64,000 nt of DNA from Streptomyces sp. NBC_01317 (GTDB lineage: Bacteria > Actinomycetota > Actinomycetes > Streptomycetales > Streptomycetaceae). The stretch lies in NCBI RefSeq assembly GCF_035961655.1, contig NZ_CP108393.1, positions 7,587,501 through 7,651,500 on the forward strand, given 5' to 3'. Of this stretch, positions 57,801-64,000 are shown one piece after another (the first letter of the stretch is position 1; the number at the start of each line of letters is the position of its first letter). The notes beneath the pieces were generated by a model, which was not told the DNA's origin, made no database searches, and worked only from the letters and a program-made list of their open reading frames with translations. Both the position numbers and the translations under genes were made by a program.

Positions 57801-59774
57801 TCACCGGGCGTCGCGAAACGCCCGCCCCGCAGGGGTGATGGCCGGCCCGCTGCGGTACAGGCCGGTACTGGGACCGGTGTCGGACGCGGGCAGGCCGAAC
57901 CACGCCCAGCGCTCGACGTACGGCAGGCCCGCAAGCATCTTGGCCGCCGAGGCGAGGAACGCCGCCTGCTGGTCCTCCGTGGGGAAGCGCGGCGTCGCCT
58001 GCGAGAAGTCGGTGAGCGCGAACTCGGTCAGCCAGATGGGCTTCCCGTAGCGCGCGTGGACCGCCTCGATGTACGAGCGCAGCTGGCCGACGGCCGCGTC
58101 CGTACGGAAGTCACCCCCGTACCAGTGCAGGGTGATGAAGTCGACCCGGTAGCCACGGGACGTGGCGCCGCTCATGAAACGGTCCAGCCATCCCCCGGCG
58201 GTGTCCCCGCCGAAGGCGACCGCGGGGCTGCCGAGGATCTTGCCGTTGTCCTGCAACTTGGGCCACAGCGCGAGTGCCTGATCGACCGTCATGTTCGACT
58301 GGGCGCCCATGTCCGGCTCGTTGAAGCCGAGGAGGTACGGTCCCGCCGCACGCGCCCGCGCCAGATTCGCCGCGTCGACGGAGTCCTTGCCCCAGATCAT
58401 CGGGACGTACTCGGCGGAACCGGAGCCGACGAAGGAGTGGTCGGTGCCCCAGGTGTAGTACCACCCGGCCCCCGAATCACTCAGCGCCTTGGTCGCACCG
58501 CCGTTCCAGTTCCACACCCCCACTCCCTTGCGGGCCGACGCGACCGGTGCGGTCCGGGGCGGCGGCGCGGCCGCGCGCCGGGTGGGCTTCGCGGACGCCT
58601 TGGCCTTCGGCTTCGCCTTGGGCTTGGCCTTGGGGGAGTGGGACGCCGAGGGCGAGGGCGAGGACGACCGCCGGGGGGACGCCGACGACGCGGCGGGAGC
58701 GGCGGCGGGCGCGTCCGCGGTGGTCACGGCGGTGTCCTTGGCCGGTGACTCGCCGGGCAGGAACGCGACGACGAGCAGGGCCGCCGCGGCCACCGCCCCC
58801 GCCGCGAGGCCCACGGTCAGACCGCGCTTACGCTGTACGGTCCTGCGGGCGGCGCGGCGGCGCCCGGCGCGCCCGCCCGTACCGCCGGGGCCGGTTCCCC
58901 TGCCCTCGCTCCCGACGACCGTGATGTCGTGTGCCGACGCCGCGTCCGTGTCCAGGCCGGCGGAGGCGGAGGCGCTCCAGGAGACCGCGTCGGCGGGCAG
59001 GGGCAGCAGGGGAAGCCCGCCCAACAGCCGCTCCAACGGCACCCGCTGGTCGTCCCCCGCGCCGCAGACCGCACACGCGCGCAGGTGCCGGGCGAACCGC
59101 TTGCGCCACAGCGGACCCGGCTCGCCGGGCCAGCGCTCGGTCAGGGAGTCCAGACCGTGGCACCGCTCCTTGCCCGCGTCGGCGGCCAGCGCGCGCACGA
59201 TGCCCCGGCACACCTCTATCTGCTCCCGGAGGCGCTGCACCCGTACGGCCGCGTGCCGTCCTGACAGCCCGAGAGCCTCGGCCAGTTCGGTACGGCTGAC
59301 CTCGCCGGTCGTCTCCAGCCACCACAGGGACAGCAGGGTGCGGTCGTCCTCGTCCAGCCAGCGCGTCGCCTCCGCGACCTCCCGCCGCTGGTCGGTGAGG
59401 CCCAGGCGCAGGATGGTGACGGAGGCGAAGTCCGAGGACGGGTCGGCGACCTGGTCGGCCGCCTCCAAGGACGCGGTACGGTCCCGGGCCGCCGCGCGGT
59501 GCTGCTCACGGTCGCGCACCTGCCGTACCGCGATGGCCACCGCCCAGGAGCGGAACGCGTCGGGGTCGCGCAGCCCCGGCAGCCCCCGCACGATCCTGAC
59601 CAGCGTCTCCTGGACCACGTCGTCCACATCGCTGTGGCCGTCGAGCGCCCGCCCCACGATGTTGTAGATCAGCGGCATGCCGGCCGCCACCAGGGCGTCC
59701 AGCGCCTGCGGATCACCTCCACGGGCGGCGAGCACCGTGGCACGATCGGGTCCATTGCGGTCACTTCGGTACAC
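57801..59774 (-). CDS. ECF sigma factor fused to zinc-finger, membrane span and GH128-like glycosidase
   Basis: 657-residue one-protein signalling device. Residues 10-95: sigma region 2 (YNIVGRALDGHSDVDDVVQE, DAFRSWAVAIAVRQVRDREQ). Residues 120-190: sigma region 4 (SRTELAEALGLSGRHAAVRV). Residues 205-240: anti-sigma-type zinc site His230-x3-Cys234-x2-Cys237. Residues 319-339: one membrane span. Residues 340-412: Ser/Pro/Ala/Lys linker with KAKPKAKPKAKA. Residues 415-655: an Asl1/GH128-like glycosyl hydrolase core with GVWNWNG, LLGFNEPDM (acid/base Glu486) and PIWLTEFAL (nucleophile Glu584), which would lie outside the cell. GTG at 59774. No gap or stop separates the parts. Inference: wall- or beta-glucan-sensing sigma factor, released by proteolysis. 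Confidence 0.9.
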   Translation of the reverse strand: MYRSDRNGPDRATVLAARGGDPQALDALVAAGMPLIYNIVGRALDGHSDVDDVVQETLVRIVRGLPGLRDPDAFRSWAVAIAVRQVRDREQHRAAARDRTASLEAADQVADPSSDFASVTILRLGLTDQRREVAEATRWLDEDDRTLLSLWWLETTGEVSRTELAEALGLSGRHAAVRVQRLREQIEVCRGIVRALAADAGKERCHGLDSLTERWPGEPGPLWRKRFARHLRACAVCGAGDDQRVPLERLLGGLPLLPLPADAVSWSASASAGLDTDAASAHDITVVGSEGRGTGPGGTGGRAGRRRAARRTVQRKRGLTVGLAAGAVAAAALLVVAFLPGESPAKDTAVTTADAPAAAPAASSASPRRSSSPSPSASHSPKAKPKAKPKAKASAKPTRRAAAPPPRTAPVASARKGVGVWNWNGGATKALSDSGAGWYYTWGTDHSFVGSGSAEYVPMIWGKDSVDAANLARARAAGPYLLGFNEPDMGAQSNMTVDQALALWPKLQDNGKILGSPAVAFGGDTAGGWLDRFMSGATSRGYRVDFITLHWYGGDFRTDAAVGQLRSYIEAVHARYGKPIWLTEFALTDFSQATPRFPTEDQQAAFLASAAKMLAGLPYVERWAWFGLPASDTGPSTGLYRSGPAITPAGRAFRDAR

Positions 59775-59934
59775 GACGCTCCACCTTGTTCTCGTCCGTC
59801 ATTCAGGAGACGGCGCGGCGCGGTGCCGGACAACAGAAAACCAGGTGGAATTTTTCAGGATCTTCGCGGGGTGCGGGGTCCGGGGCGCGTGGAGTCGGGT
59901 CGACGGCGGCCGGCTCGGCTCGACGCCGTCCGGC

Positions 59935-60114
59935 TCAGCGGCGACGGCGGCGCGGCGCCCAGCCCGTACCGAGTCCCGCGACATGCAGCGCGAGCAGCGT
60001 CAGGCCGAGGAGCGACAGGCTCGTCGGGGTGAAGATGGCGTGATCCACCGAGGTCTCGGTGCCGTTGATGATGAAGGCGATCGCGAAGAGCGCCGCCGCT
60101 ATGAAGCCGAGCAT
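59935..60114 (-). CDS. Small two-span membrane protein
   Basis: 59-residue protein: LGFIAAALFAIAFIINGTET (span 1), a short loop SVDHAIFTPTS, then LLGLTLLALHVAGLGTGW (span 2) and a C-terminal run of arginines. Similar tiny proteins occur widely in Streptomyces with no known role. ATG at 60114 has GGGAGA six bases in front, and the codon use is normal for this DNA. It lies between the sigma-GH128 gene and the UbiA gene, on the same strand as both. Confidence 0.75.
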   Translation of the reverse strand: MLGFIAAALFAIAFIINGTETSVDHAIFTPTSLSLLGLTLLALHVAGLGTGWAPRRRRR

Positions 60115-60248
60115 CTGTGTTCTCCCGGTGTTCCGAAGGCCGGCCGCGGCGGAACGCCGTGGTCGTGCCGTGGCACCCGGGTGCCCCCGGCCGGGCGGTT
60201 CACTCCTCCGGCGTGTACCAAAACCTGACGTGGCGTCAGGAGAGCCGG

Positions 60249-61166
60249 TCAGGACGGGCCGGCGCCCTGCCACAGCAGCAGCGCCACGTCGACCCCCGCG
60301 ACCAGGATCGCCGCCAGGAACGGCACTTTGGGCCACCGGCGCCCCAGCACCGACCCGCCCGTCGCGGCCACGAGCGCCCCGGCGACGGCGGCGATCCCGA
60401 CCGGTCCCGGCCGGCCGGCCGCCAGCAGGACCGTGGCCGCCACCAGCGGGGCGGGCAGCAGGAGCCGTACCCCCGAGGGACCCAGCCGCTGCGGCCAGCC
60501 CCGTACACCCGTGGCCAGGTCGTCGTCGATGTCCGGCAGGACGTTGGCCAGGTGCGCGCCGACCCCCACCAGCGCGGACGCGGTCACGACCCACCAGGCG
60601 GGCGCCGGGGTGCCCGGCAGGCCCAGTGTCACGAAGGCGGGCAGGGACGCGAACCCGACCGCGTACGGCAGCCACGAGAGGACGGTCCGCTTGAGGCGGA
60701 GGTTGTACGCCCAGGCCGCGCCCACTCCGGCCAGATGGACCGCCCCGGCGAGCAGCCCGTACGCCAGGGACAGCGGGACGCACAGGATCAGGGCGGCACA
60801 GGCCGCGGCCCCTACGGTCCGCGCGCCGACCGTCCCGTCCGCCACCGGCTTGTCGCCGCGGTGTGCCGCGGTGTCGCGTGCCGCGTCGACCGCGTCGTTG
60901 CTCCAGCCGACCGACAACTGCCCGGCCAGCACGGCGGCGGCTGCCAGCGCGCTGCCGGCGGCGTCCTGCCCCGCGGCCACCGCGAGCCCGGTGACGAGGA
61001 GGGTGACCGCCACGGTGGGGACGGGGTGACAGGCCCTCAGCAGCCCGGCCACCGCGCCGCGCGACGACCGGCCGGGCGCGTCGCCGGGCACCTCGCCGAG
61101 CGGCCCGCGCGCCCCTGCCCCCGTCGCGGCCCCGACCTGTGCCTCTGCTCGCTCGATGGCGTCCAC
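60249..61166 (-). CDS. UbiA-family prenyltransferase
   Basis: 305-residue, nine-span membrane prenyltransferase. First aspartate motif is GWSNDAVDAARDTAAHRGDK (N-D-x-x-D-x-x-x-D), second is NVLPDIDDDLATGVRGWPQR (D-x-x-D-D). Spans include VPTVAVTLLVTGLAVAAG, AACAALILCVPLSLAYGLL and AWWVVTASALVGVGAHLANV. It attaches an isoprenyl chain to an aromatic acceptor or acts on a related ring. The GTG at 61166 has only a close GAGG, so the start is less certain. It is divergent from the type III PKS operon, which makes the aromatic product of that operon a possible acceptor (inference). Confidence 0.88.
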   Translation of the reverse strand: MDAIERAEAQVGAATGAGARGPLGEVPGDAPGRSSRGAVAGLLRACHPVPTVAVTLLVTGLAVAAGQDAAGSALAAAAVLAGQLSVGWSNDAVDAARDTAAHRGDKPVADGTVGARTVGAAACAALILCVPLSLAYGLLAGAVHLAGVGAAWAYNLRLKRTVLSWLPYAVGFASLPAFVTLGLPGTPAPAWWVVTASALVGVGAHLANVLPDIDDDLATGVRGWPQRLGPSGVRLLLPAPLVAATVLLAAGRPGPVGIAAVAGALVAATGGSVLGRRWPKVPFLAAILVAGVDVALLLWQGAGPS

Positions 61167-61204
61167 ATCCTCATCGTAGGCCGCCCGCAGGCGGGTTGGA
61201 GGTG

Positions 61205-61231
61205 CGTCACCGGAGGGCTGTACGGGTGACG
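61205..61231. promoter_or_regulatory. Inverted repeat between UbiA and the PKS operon
   Basis: CGTCACC at 61205-61211 and GGTGACG at 61225-61231, 13 bases apart, in the 190-base gap between the divergent UbiA and type III PKS genes. Symmetry and location fit an operator that controls both directions. Confidence 0.5.
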
Positions 61232-61356
61232 GGTGTCCCGGCCCCGCAGACGGCCGCCCAGGGGCTTTCGCGGGGCCGTACAGGCGACTTCGGGTGTGGC
61301 GGCGCGGAGCGGGGGCAGGAATGGCACGTCCCACATCCCCCAGCCTCGGACCGCAG

Positions 61357-62409
61357 ATGACTCGCATCGCAGCCGTCCATGGAGCCCTGGCTCCGCATCA
61401 GCACAGCCAACAAGAGCTCACCGACATGGTCGCGAAGACGTGTCTGCCGGCGGGAGCCGACCGCCGGGTCCTGGACCGGGTGCACCGCGGCGCACGGGTG
61501 GACACCCGCCACACGGCACTGCCCCTGGAGGCGTACGGGGATCTCAAGGACTTCGGGGCCAGCAACGACGCCTTCATCGCCGCGGCCGTGCCGCTGGGCG
61601 CCGAGGTCGTCGGCGCGGCGCTGGACGAGGCGGGACTGTCCCCCCGCGACGTCGACCTGCTGATGTTCACCTCGGTCACGGGCATCGCGGCCCCTTCGGT
61701 GGACGCCCGGCTGGTGGGACTGCTCGGGATGCGGCCCGACGTCAGGAGGGTCCCCGTCTTCGGACTCGGGTGCGTCGCCGGAGCGGCGGGCATCTCGCGG
61801 CTCGACGACTACCTGCGGGGACGCCCCGACGACGTGGCGGTGCTGCTCTCGGTCGAGCTGTGCTCGCTGACCTTGCAGCGGGACGACATGTCGGGCGCCA
61901 ACCTGGTCGCCTCCGCGCTCTTCGGGGACGGCGCCTCGGCGCTGGTCGCCACCGGCGCCAGGCGCCGGGGCGCGGGGCCGGTCGTCGTCGACACCCGCAG
62001 CCACATGTACCCGGACACCCAGGAGGTCATGGGCTGGGACATCACGGGCTCCGGCTTCCGGATCGTGCTGGACGCGGTCGTCCCCGACCTCGTGCGGAAG
62101 AACCTGGCGCCGGAGGTGGACTCCTTCCTCGCCGACCACGGCCTCACCCGCGACGACATCACCGCCTGGGTGTGCCACCCGGGCGGGCCGAAGGTGCTGG
62201 AGGCGATGGAGGATGTCCTCGAACTGCCCGACGGGGCGCTGGATCTGACGTGGCGTTCGCTGGCGGCGGCGGGGAATCTCTCGTCGTCCTCCGTGCTGCA
62301 CGTCCTGCGTGACACGCTGGCCGAGCGCCGGCCGCCGGCCGGCAGCGCGGGGCTCCTGATCGCCATGGGGCCCGGTTTCTGCTCCGAGATGGTCCTGCTG
62401 CGCTGGTAG
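61357..62409 (+). CDS. srsA: Type III polyketide synthase (SrsA-like alkylresorcinol synthase)
   Basis: 350-residue homodimeric thiolase-fold enzyme that extends an acyl-CoA starter with malonyl- and methylmalonyl-CoA and cyclises it. Catalytic triad: Cys139 in VFGLGCVAGAAGI, His274 in AWVCHPGGPKV, Asn307 in LAAAGNLSSSS; the C-terminal GPGFCSEMVLLRW closes the fold. The neighbours (ICMT-type methyltransferase, FAD hydroxylase, in this order) match the srsA-srsB-srsC operon of S. griseus, which makes methylated phenolic lipids from long-chain starters and was reported to raise penicillin resistance. ATG at 61357 is used; ATG at 61321 would add 12 residues. Confidence 0.88.
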   Translation: MTRIAAVHGALAPHQHSQQELTDMVAKTCLPAGADRRVLDRVHRGARVDTRHTALPLEAYGDLKDFGASNDAFIAAAVPLGAEVVGAALDEAGLSPRDVDLLMFTSVTGIAAPSVDARLVGLLGMRPDVRRVPVFGLGCVAGAAGISRLDDYLRGRPDDVAVLLSVELCSLTLQRDDMSGANLVASALFGDGASALVATGARRRGAGPVVVDTRSHMYPDTQEVMGWDITGSGFRIVLDAVVPDLVRKNLAPEVDSFLADHGLTRDDITAWVCHPGGPKVLEAMEDVLELPDGALDLTWRSLAAAGNLSSSSVLHVLRDTLAERRPPAGSAGLLIAMGPGFCSEMVLLRW

Positions 62410-62422
62410 AGGGAAGGACGAG

Positions 62423-62947
62423 ATGATCTGGTACACCGCGCTGATCCTGGCGGTCGGCGCCGAGCGCCTCGCCGAACTGGTCGTCGCCAAGCGCAACTCG
62501 CGCTGGAGCCTGGAGCGCGGCGGCGTCGAGCGGGGGCAGGGGCACTATCCGCCGATGGTGGTGCTGCACACCGGTCTGCTGCTCGGCTGCCTCGCCGAAG
62601 TGTGGCTGGCCGACCGGCCGTTCGACGCCGTCCTCGGCTGGTCGATGCTCGCCGTCGCGGTGGCCGCGCAAGGACTGCGCTGGTGGTGCATCCGCACGCT
62701 GGGCCCGCGCTGGAACACCAAGGTGGTGGTCGTCCCGGGGCTGCCGCTGGTGACGGGCGGACCGTACCGGTGGTTCCGCCACCCCAACTACGTGGCGGTG
62801 GTGGCCGAAGGGATCGCGCTGCCCCTCGTGCACACCGCCTTGACGACGGCGCTCGTGTTCACCGTGCTCAACGCCTGGCTGCTGACCGTCCGCATAAGGT
62901 GCGAGAACCGCGCGCTCGACACGGTTGCCGTCGGCGTCACCACGTGA
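62423..62947 (+). CDS. srsB: Isoprenylcysteine carboxyl methyltransferase-family enzyme (SrsB-like)
   Basis: 174-residue, four- to five-span membrane methyltransferase. Family motifs: RWWCIRTLGPRWNTKVVVVP, GGPYRWFRHPNYVAV (the conserved RHPxY) and VRIRCENRAL (ERxL-like). Spans include WYTALILAVGAERLAELVVA and MVVLHTGLLLGCLAEVWLA. In the S. griseus pathway SrsB performs decarboxylative methylation of the alkylresorcylic acid from SrsA. ATG at 62423 is 13 bases behind the PKS stop with GGAAGGACG in between, and it overlaps the next gene by four bases (GTGA). Confidence 0.85.
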   Translation: MIWYTALILAVGAERLAELVVAKRNSRWSLERGGVERGQGHYPPMVVLHTGLLLGCLAEVWLADRPFDAVLGWSMLAVAVAAQGLRWWCIRTLGPRWNTKVVVVPGLPLVTGGPYRWFRHPNYVAVVAEGIALPLVHTALTTALVFTVLNAWLLTVRIRCENRALDTVAVGVTT

Positions 62948-63960
62948 TCGACCTCCTCGTCGTCGGGGGCGGACCCGCGGGACTGGCGACCGCGGTGCAC
63001 GCCACCCTCGCCGGGATGGAGGCGGTGGTGGTCGAACCGCGCCCCTCCCCGGTCGACAAGGCCTGCGGCGAGGGTGTGATGCCCAGCGGTGTACGGGCGT
63101 TGCGCGCCCTGGGCCTGGAACTCCCGCCCGGCCACCCGCTGCGCGGGATTCGTTATGTACGCGGCCCCCACCACGCCGAGGCGCCGTTCGGCGACGGGAC
63201 GGGCCTCGGGGTGCGCCGTACGGAACTGCACGCGGCTCTCACCCGGCGCGCCGAGGAGGCCGGCGTCAAGATCGTGACGGACCGCGTCGGCGCGATCGGG
63301 CAGAGCGCGGACTCCGTCACGGCCGCGGGGCTGCGGGCCCGCTGGCTGGTGGCGGCGGACGGGCTGCACTCACCGGTACGGCGCGGGCTCGGCCTGGACC
63401 TGCCCGACCGCAGGCCCCGGCGGTACGGCCTGCGGCGGCACTACCACGTGAAGCCCTGGACGGACTTCGTGGAGGTGCACTGGTCGGCGGCGGGGGAGGC
63501 GTACGTGACCCCCGTCGGCGAGGACGTGGTGGGGGTCGCGGTCCTCAGCACCCGGCGGCGCGGCTACGACGAGCATCTGGCCGGCTTCCCCGATCTGCTC
63601 GCCCGGCTCGACGGGCCGCCCGCGACCTCCGTGCGCGGGGCGGGCCCGCTGCGGCAGCGGGTACGCCGGCGCACGGCGGGGCGGGTGCTGCTCGTCGGGG
63701 ACGCGGCGGGCTACGTCGACGCGCTCACCGGCGAGGGGGTCGCGCTCGCGCTCGCCTCGGCGGAGGCGGCCGTACGGTGCCTGCGGGCGGGACACCCCGA
63801 GCGGTACGAGCGCGAGTGGCGCAGGCTCTCCCGGCGCCACCGGCTGCTGACGGAGGGTCTGGTACGGGTCGCCGGGCGCCCGGCGGGCGCCCGGCTGATC
63901 GTCCCGGCGGCGGCCCGCCTGCCGTCGGTCTTCGCGGCGGCGGTGCGGGCGTTGCAGTGA
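62944..63960 (+). CDS. srsC: FAD-dependent hydroxylase/oxidoreductase (SrsC-like)
   Basis: 338-residue flavoprotein of the group A aromatic hydroxylase/geranylgeranyl-reductase-like fold. FAD motifs: GxGxxG in LLVVGGGPAGLATAVHATLA, the second Gly/Asp motif LLVGDAAGYVDALTGEGVAL, and the intermediate ACGEGVMPSGVRAL. Expected to hydroxylate the ring of the methylated alkylresorcinol to a quinol that oxidises to a quinone. GTG at 62944 overlaps the srsB stop, so the three genes form one coupled operon. The last 40 bases of the window behind it show nothing. Confidence 0.87.
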   Translation: MIDLLVVGGGPAGLATAVHATLAGMEAVVVEPRPSPVDKACGEGVMPSGVRALRALGLELPPGHPLRGIRYVRGPHHAEAPFGDGTGLGVRRTELHAALTRRAEEAGVKIVTDRVGAIGQSADSVTAAGLRARWLVAADGLHSPVRRGLGLDLPDRRPRRYGLRRHYHVKPWTDFVEVHWSAAGEAYVTPVGEDVVGVAVLSTRRRGYDEHLAGFPDLLARLDGPPATSVRGAGPLRQRVRRRTAGRVLLVGDAAGYVDALTGEGVALALASAEAAVRCLRAGHPERYEREWRRLSRRHRLLTEGLVRVAGRPAGARLIVPAAARLPSVFAAAVRALQ

Positions 63961-64000
63961 GGGGGGCCGTACGCGCGTGACAGGACGCCCGCCCCCGCGC

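Noticed and set aside
57135..58748. Plus-strand open frame running across the hydrolase and sigma-GH128 genes
   Set aside because: It overlaps two well-supported genes in other frames and passes through their terminator; no domain is present.
1..64000. tRNA, rRNA, insertion sequences, prophage and replication origin
   Set aside because: I looked for T-loop-like ggttcgaatcc sequences, transposase motifs, terminal inverted repeats and DnaA-box clusters and saw none; a tRNAscan or IS database search would settle it.

Overview
The window is about 72% G+C by eye, uses Streptomyces-like codons (frequent GTG starts, GGAGG-type ribosome sites) and carries families typical of that genus: XRE/DUF5753 and CGNR regulators, DUF574 methyltransferase, DUF5703/GH95-like secreted glycosidases, LCP proteins and a type III PKS. 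It reads as chromosomal DNA of a Streptomyces or close actinomycete, from an accessory-rich arm-like part rather than the conserved core. 56 protein genes are called. I saw no rRNA, tRNA, CRISPR array, insertion sequence or phage genes.

Layout. 1-9.7 kb: XRE regulator, aldo/keto reductase, an orphan ctaD with a small membrane partner, pgm, a GCS2 carboxylate-amine ligase, and a CGNR regulator divergent from a PPOX-type oxidase that is translationally coupled to an AlkA-like glycosylase. 9.7-20 kb: two secreted cell-wall proteins with a shared C-terminal domain, a 1,106-residue subtilisin, a 2-hydroxyacid dehydrogenase, thrC, a TPR protein and a GH105-like hydrolase. 20-29 kb: GH95-like glycosidase, a lysylphosphatidylglycerol-synthase-type membrane protein, a stand-alone hemC, an M4 protease and a DHA2-type MFS exporter. 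29-32.7 kb: a sigma-factor operon (sigma factor, coupled helical protein, membrane protein) and a DUF574 methyltransferase. 32.9-39 kb: two coupled CNNM/CorC-type proteins, an LCP wall-polymer transferase, a BlaI repressor, and an alpha/beta hydrolase divergent from a second CGNR regulator. 39-43 kb: EamA and BrkB membrane proteins, gamma-carbonic-anhydrase-like protein, CorA. 43-49.3 kb: a sugar locus (GntR/FCD regulator, solute-binding lipoprotein, GH95-like enzyme with an inserted discoidin domain, MBL hydrolase) without permeases. 49.3-57.7 kb: PRC-barrel protein, desaturase, second BlaI, ArsR plus coupled SRPBCC protein, MmyB-type XRE regulator, SDR, TerB and two alpha/beta hydrolases. 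57.8-64 kb: a single protein that joins an ECF sigma factor, a zinc-finger anti-sigma-like domain, a membrane span and an extracellular GH128-like glycosidase; then UbiA divergent from an srsABC-like phenolic-lipid operon.

The strongest leads are: (i) the membrane-anchored sigma/GH128 one-protein signalling device at 57801-59774; (ii) three matching 16-bp BlaI-type operators that tie two blaR-less BlaI repressors to an LCP cell-wall gene; (iii) two operators of identical geometry (ACTAACC-N18-GGTTAG) between the CGNR regulator and its divergent hydrolase; (iv) a recurrent pattern in which short tandem duplications (8-24 bp units) sit on or just behind stop codons, seen at nine genes in this window; and (v) a discoidin domain inserted inside the N-terminal domain of a GH95-like enzyme, visible by comparison with its paralogue 25 kb away.
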